From assembly GCA_001586965.3 (NCBI GenBank), contig LUCW03000605.1, forward strand, positions 1-20,000: DNA of 20,000 bases. The letters are read 5' to 3'. This document shows, piece after piece, positions 15,828 through 20,000 of the stretch. The notes under the pieces were generated by a model. It saw nothing but the letters and a program-made list of their open reading frames with translations, was not told where the DNA came from and did no database searches. The position numbers and the translations under genes are program-made. The DNA comes from Sphaeroforma sirkka (lineage: Eukaryota > Opisthokonta > Ichthyosporea > Ichthyophonida). How positions within the stretch are numbered: the stretch's first letter is position 1; every line of letters begins with the position of its first letter.

Positions 15828-16061
15828 TCAGAAGTATGCACGTTCCAATGAATTCTTGATGCCGTATTGTTTTTTTAGTTTTTTCATTCTGTGCAACAGG
15901 TAACTGGTCAACATGTGAGGTACATTGTATCCAACATTTTTGGTTATGATATCCTGCATGTGATACCCTTTATCGCCCATGACAGTCGCACTTTTCCATA
16001 ATGCAGAAAATAGTGTTTCTTCACATAAAACTGCTAGTTTGTGATAAAATCTAAAATGCAA
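15828..16061 (-). pseudogene. DDE-type transposase fragment (DDE_Tnp_4-like)
   Basis: A 77-codon minus-strand frame contains VMGDKGYHMQDIITKNVG, then a Lys-rich linker and KNSLERAYF. This matches the end of animal DDE_Tnp_4 / PIF-Harbinger-like transposases, where a (G/A)D(K/R)G(Y/F) segment carries a catalytic Asp and a (V/L)ERA segment carries the catalytic Glu. The N-terminal catalytic region is missing: upstream minus-strand sequence is full of stops, so this is a dead remnant. It ends 22 bp from the right tip of the foldback element, but nothing shows that the two are parts of one transposon. Confidence 0.45.
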
Positions 16062-17559
16062 GTTGGAGCTGTCATTTTCTTTAGGAAAAAATTATTGGTA
16101 CCTGTGTTTCCCATTAATCTCAATGACATAAACAGCCAATTTAGAGATATGAAGTCACGTTTACGACATACGTATCGTTATCAGCGTCAGCTGGTTGTAC
16201 GACCCGTCTTTATTGATGTTGTTGTGATATACATACCTGCCATCCATGGGTAATAGAACATTAGTGCTAAATGTCTAATAGGTGAATTACGCTGTTGATT
16301 ATATATACTCATGTGTATACATACATATATTTATATACATGTTCACTCACATTCATTTTTATAAGAAAAGTTTGGTATAACAGATATAGAATATGACGAC
16401 AATCTTGGCGGGTTTCGATAGTATGTGGGGCCCAATAGAAAGGAATATGGAAAAAATCCACTTGCAAGATATTTCGCCTTGGAGAACGTGAGCATTGAGC
16501 AAGCTTTATGCTAGTGACCCGCTAGAATAGCCAGTCCAAGTCAAGATATTTGCACCGATCTTTAAAAATAAATATTGTATACAAAAATGTGTTGTTGTAC
16601 ATATTGTCGGTAAAATAATAATTTAAGCATTTATAATATAAGCATTTAGGAATAGCCTTCTAAACTACACCAGGCTTATTTTTATTTGCCTCCTACTCTG
16701 TGGGTCTGTGTATGTGTAAATATTCAATAATGTTACTGTATCTCGCACTCTTTCTCTCTGTAAAATACTTGACTACATAATTATTATTTAATATTTATTA
16801 TTGTGTGTACATACATACACGGGGAGTCGGGGTACGGATTCTTCATTCTGAGGATAAATAACGGAATGGTGGAGCACATTAATTGTCGAACTTCAGAAAC
16901 TATAAAATACCACATATTTTTTTTAAAAATTCACAAATTGATGTCATTTTTAAAGTTCTATGGCAAGCAAAAATTTGCGAGATGCAATTATGGCATAGCG
17001 CTTCAAGCCTTCGACCACTTCCTCGCGTGCAAAGTGTTCCTTCTCTCGAAAAAATCTGGCGCATTTCGCACTGCATATAATGCAAGTCTGCAAACGCTTT
17101 CAAATCAATAGCATTCAATCCGCAAGCCCCCAAAAGAGCGTGCCATTGTTCTCAATAGAATTGTGTGCCAATCAAAAGCTCTGCTTTGGACACACAAGAA
17201 AGATAATTTGTAATTTTTGTATCATATCCTACAATCTTTCCAAAAAGAAGTATGCTGGAACTAATTTGTACGAAAAAATGGCTTCGAAATTACCTTTATA
17301 GGCAATCAATAATTAGTTCTGAGAAATTCTACCTTTATGAGCTTCTATTTTTAGTATCCTTTGTTTATCATTGTTATGCAAAATCAAAACAAGTTCCTTC
17401 ACTGGTTCCCGGCGAAATAGTCATCACTCATGTTTTCAAAATCTGATATTGTTGTGATTTGATCCCGATAGCTAGAAAGTAAATGAATATCTGAATAATA
17501 TATAGACATTCGTTGCCATTCACAAGATCATTTTTGTTGTTGCAAAACATTCAGACAAC
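16062..17559. other. AT-rich intergenic DNA upstream of glycogen phosphorylase
   Basis: No supported gene lies here. There is a TA/CA-rich microsatellite-like stretch at about 16304-16342 and a short direct repeat of TAAGCATTTA near 16622-16650. Small open frames around 16803-17133 on both strands show no recognisable motif and are mutually overlapping. The last ~100 bp should hold the promoter of the downstream gene. Confidence 0.6.
17496..17504 (+). promoter_or_regulatory. Possible TATA-like box of glycogen phosphorylase
   Basis: ATAATATATAG lies about 60 bp before the start codon, in a region that is AT-rich throughout. This is only a candidate: similar strings occur elsewhere in the intergenic DNA. 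The start codon context, ACAACATGG, is favourable (A at -3, G at +4). Confidence 0.25.
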
Positions 17560-20000
17560 ATGGCAGAAAACAAGGTACAACAGGCTAGGGGCATGGTTCG
17601 CCGCCCTTCTCTGCGTAAGGGTATTTCTCTCAGAGGTATGCCTGAGCTGGAAAATGTAGAGGAAGTCAAAGCCTCTTTCAACCGTCATCTTCATTTCACT
17701 ATCGGTAAGGATCGCAATGTGGCTACAAACATCGATTTTATGCAAGCTATCTCCATGGCTGTACGCGATCAGCTTATTGGAAAATGGATGCGCACTCAAC
17801 AGAACTATCACGAGACTGACCCAAAGCGAGTATACTACCTTTCGCTCGAATGGTATATGGGACGTACTCTTGGAAACGCCATGTTGAATTTGGGTATCCA
17901 GGGATCCACCGAAGAGGCGCTCAATCAGCTTGGACTCGCCATTGATGAACTAGAAGAATACGAGGAAGATGCTGGTCTTGGAAACGGAGGTCTAGGTCGA
18001 TTGGCTGCGTGCTTCATAGACTCTATGTCCACTGTCGGTCTACCGGCACACGGATATGGAATCCGATACGAATACGGTATCTTTAAGCAGGAGTTCGTAG
18101 ATGGATGGCAGCGTGAGTTGCCTGATAACTGGCTGCGATACGGAAACCCTTGGGAGATTCAGCGTCCCGAAAGTACACAAAACATCCGCATGTACGGACA
18201 TGTGTCTAACGGTAAGTGGGTGGACACCAAGCAGGTATTGGCCGTACCATACGATACTCCGGTGCCCGGATACAAGAATGGTGTCGTCAATACACTGCGT
18301 CTATGGAGCGCTTCAGCACCTGTAGAATTCCAGTTGGATTCGTTTAACCGAGGTGACTACATGGGAGCAGTTATCGAGAACAATGTTGCTGAGGACATCT
18401 CACGCGTTCTATACCCTAACGATAACTTCTTCGAAGGTAAAGAGTTGCGTCTAAAGCAGCAGTACTTCCTGGTCGCTGCGTCTTTGGCCGATATCATCCG
18501 TCGCCACAAGACTGAACCTTCCTGGAAGGAACGTGGATGGGCCTGCTTCCCTGACAAGGCTGCCATCCAACTTAATGATACCCATCCTTCTCTCGCTGTG
18601 CCAGAGTTGATGCGTATCCTGATCGATGAGGAAGGTAAGGATTGGGAGGAGTCCTGGAAAATCACCACCAGCACTCTATCGTACACTAACCATACTGTCT
18701 TGCCAGAGGCTTTGGAGCGCTGGCCCGTGAGTCTGTTCGAGAAGCTCTTGCCTCGCCACTTGCAACTCGTTTACGAGATCAACCACCGTCACATGGAGGC
18801 GGTTAAGGCGAAGTATCCTGGAGATAATGATCGTCTTAGTCGCATGTCTATCATCGAGGAGGGTGGTGGCAAGCGTATCCATATGGGTTACCTAGCTATC
18901 GTCGGTACACACGCTGTCAACGGTGTTGCGGCGTTGCACTCCGACCTTATCAAGAAGACTATTTTCAAAGACTTCTACGAAATGTACCCCGAACGTTTCC
19001 AGAACAAGACCAACGGTATCACTCCCCGTCGCTGGTTGATTAAAGCCAACCCCGCTCTAACTAACCTGATCGATGAGAAGCTCCCCGGAGAGAAGTGGGC
19101 CACTGATCTTTACGAACTAACTAAACTCAAGAAGTTTGCTGACGATAAGGACTTCATGCGGTCTATCCAAAATGCGAAGCGAGAGAATAAGCTGTCCGTA
19201 TGCCGTCTGGTAGCGGAGGAGTACGGCATCGAGTTGGATGTTGACTCCATGTTTGATTGTCACGTGAAGCGTATTCACGAGTACAAGCGTCAGCTCCTGA
19301 ATGTCCTGCACATGATCACTCGTTATAACGGTATGTCATTTGGTGTTGTGTCCTTTTATTCAAATTCATGAACGATACATTGCACCAACTTGTATCCGTG
19401 TACACATTGTGTGATTGATATTTTAAGTAAAGTCTCCATATTGTGTTTTTGGAGCGTTGTGAAGAAATCAATAGCAAAATACCATGAACACTGCACTGTT
19501 TCACCACACTAATCTTAGACTCGTGTACCTTCCCATGCACTTTACAGAGATCAAGGCAAACCCCGACAAGGAATTTACTCCCCGAACCGTCATGTTCGGA
19601 GGCAAGTGTGCACCTGGATATGAGATGGCGAAGCGTATTATTAAGCTGATCAACAATGTAGCTGACAAGTGTAACAACGACCCAGCTGTAAGCAAGTATC
19701 TAAAGGTTGTATACTTCGAGAACTACCGCGTGTCTCTAGCCGAGAAGATCATCCCCGCAGTAGATTTGTCGGAGCAGATCTCAACCGCCGGAACCGAGGC
19801 GTCTGGAACCGGAAACATGAAGTTCATGCTTAACGGATCCTTGACTATTGGTACCATGGATGGTGCTAACGTTGAGATGGCCGAGGAGATGGGTTTGGAG
19901 AATATCTTCATCTTTGGTATGGATGTTGACGAGGTGCACGCCTTGGGCGCGAAGGGATACAATCCCCATGAGTTCTATGACAACAACGCGACACTGAGAG
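17560..20000 (+). CDS. Glycogen phosphorylase, 5' part (two exons, 3' end outside window)
   Basis: The enzyme releases glucose-1-phosphate from glycogen in the cytosol. Exon 1 is 17560-19330 and exon 2 runs from 19548 past the edge; together about 741 codons, against roughly 840 in the family, so ~100 are missing. The N-terminus has RKGISLRG, whose Ser23 (17626-17628) matches the Ser14 that phosphorylase kinase modifies in muscle enzyme. RRPS just before it is a PKA-type site. Other landmarks: [71 protein letters not shown] segment, [12 protein letters not shown] (phosphate site, just before the intron) and [11 protein letters not shown] with the pyridoxal-phosphate Lys at 19820-19822. The position of AMP-stacking Tyr75 is His84. 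The frame is intact and the gene looks functional. C-ending codons are preferred, unlike element 1. Confidence 0.97.
19331..19547 (+). other. Intron 1 of glycogen phosphorylase (217 bp)
   Basis: The donor is GTATGT at 19331 and the acceptor TTTACAG ends at 19547. A branch-point-like ACTAAT lies at 19507-19512, about 36 nt from the acceptor. It is a phase-1 intron: one base of a Glu codon lies on exon 1 and two on exon 2. Splicing removes the TGA at 19369-19371 and joins the conserved RYN segment to [15 protein letters not shown], exactly where homologues read on without a gap. Confidence 0.93.

Noticed and set aside
16803..17133. Overlapping small frames on both strands in the intergenic region
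   Set aside because: No shared motifs, AT-rich, mutually exclusive; no support for a gene.
19331..19371. Phosphorylase ending at the TGA at 19369-19371
   Set aside because: That stop lies in the intron; donor, branch site and acceptor are present and homologous coding resumes at 19548.

Overview
The window is nuclear DNA of a eukaryote, most likely a holozoan (an animal or a close unicellular relative). The only host gene is a glycogen phosphorylase. It keeps the N-terminal phosphorylation segment typical of animal enzymes, and it is split by a short GT-AG intron. Everything left of about position 15800 is transposon-derived. Nothing looks prokaryotic.

Layout. (1) Positions 1-270: an open stretch of unknown origin, with a threonine-tRNA-like Pol III unit on the minus strand (219-296). 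(2) Positions 272-5447 and 14196-14726: 'element 1', a decayed plus-strand Ty3-like (chromovirus-type) LTR retrotransposon with gag, protease, RT, RNase H, an N6-adenine-methyltransferase-like domain, DD35E integrase, GPF motif and chromodomain. No LTR could be recognised at either end. (3) Positions 5448-14191: 'element 2', a second minus-strand Ty3-like element of the same architecture. It has both LTRs (247/248 bp, TGT...ACA on each strand), a polypurine tract, two tandem-repeat arrays and a 1.3-kb leader. It landed inside the chromodomain codons of element 1 and is flanked by a 4-bp duplication, TTGA. (4) Positions 14727-15806: a 1.08-kb foldback element with arms of about 480 bp around a 121-bp loop. 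(5) Positions 15828-16061: a DDE-transposase remnant on the minus strand. (6) Positions 16062-17559: AT-rich intergenic DNA. (7) Positions 17560-20000: glycogen phosphorylase, running off the right edge.

The most notable signal is that both retroelements, although clearly different families, carry the same extra domain between RNase H and integrase. It resembles phage-type Dam methylases: an FGP..(I/V)D(V/M)FA start, an NPP(W/C) motif and a closing KTPWxHT strand. Both elements also place gag and protease in one frame separated by a single UGA. Element 2 carries about 20 copies of a 14-bp dyad motif, CTCNNGAGCTNGAG, between integrase and the polypurine tract. Nearly every frameshift in the two elements maps to a homopolymer run. 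That could mean slippage decay or sequencing error, and it decides how 'dead' these copies really are.
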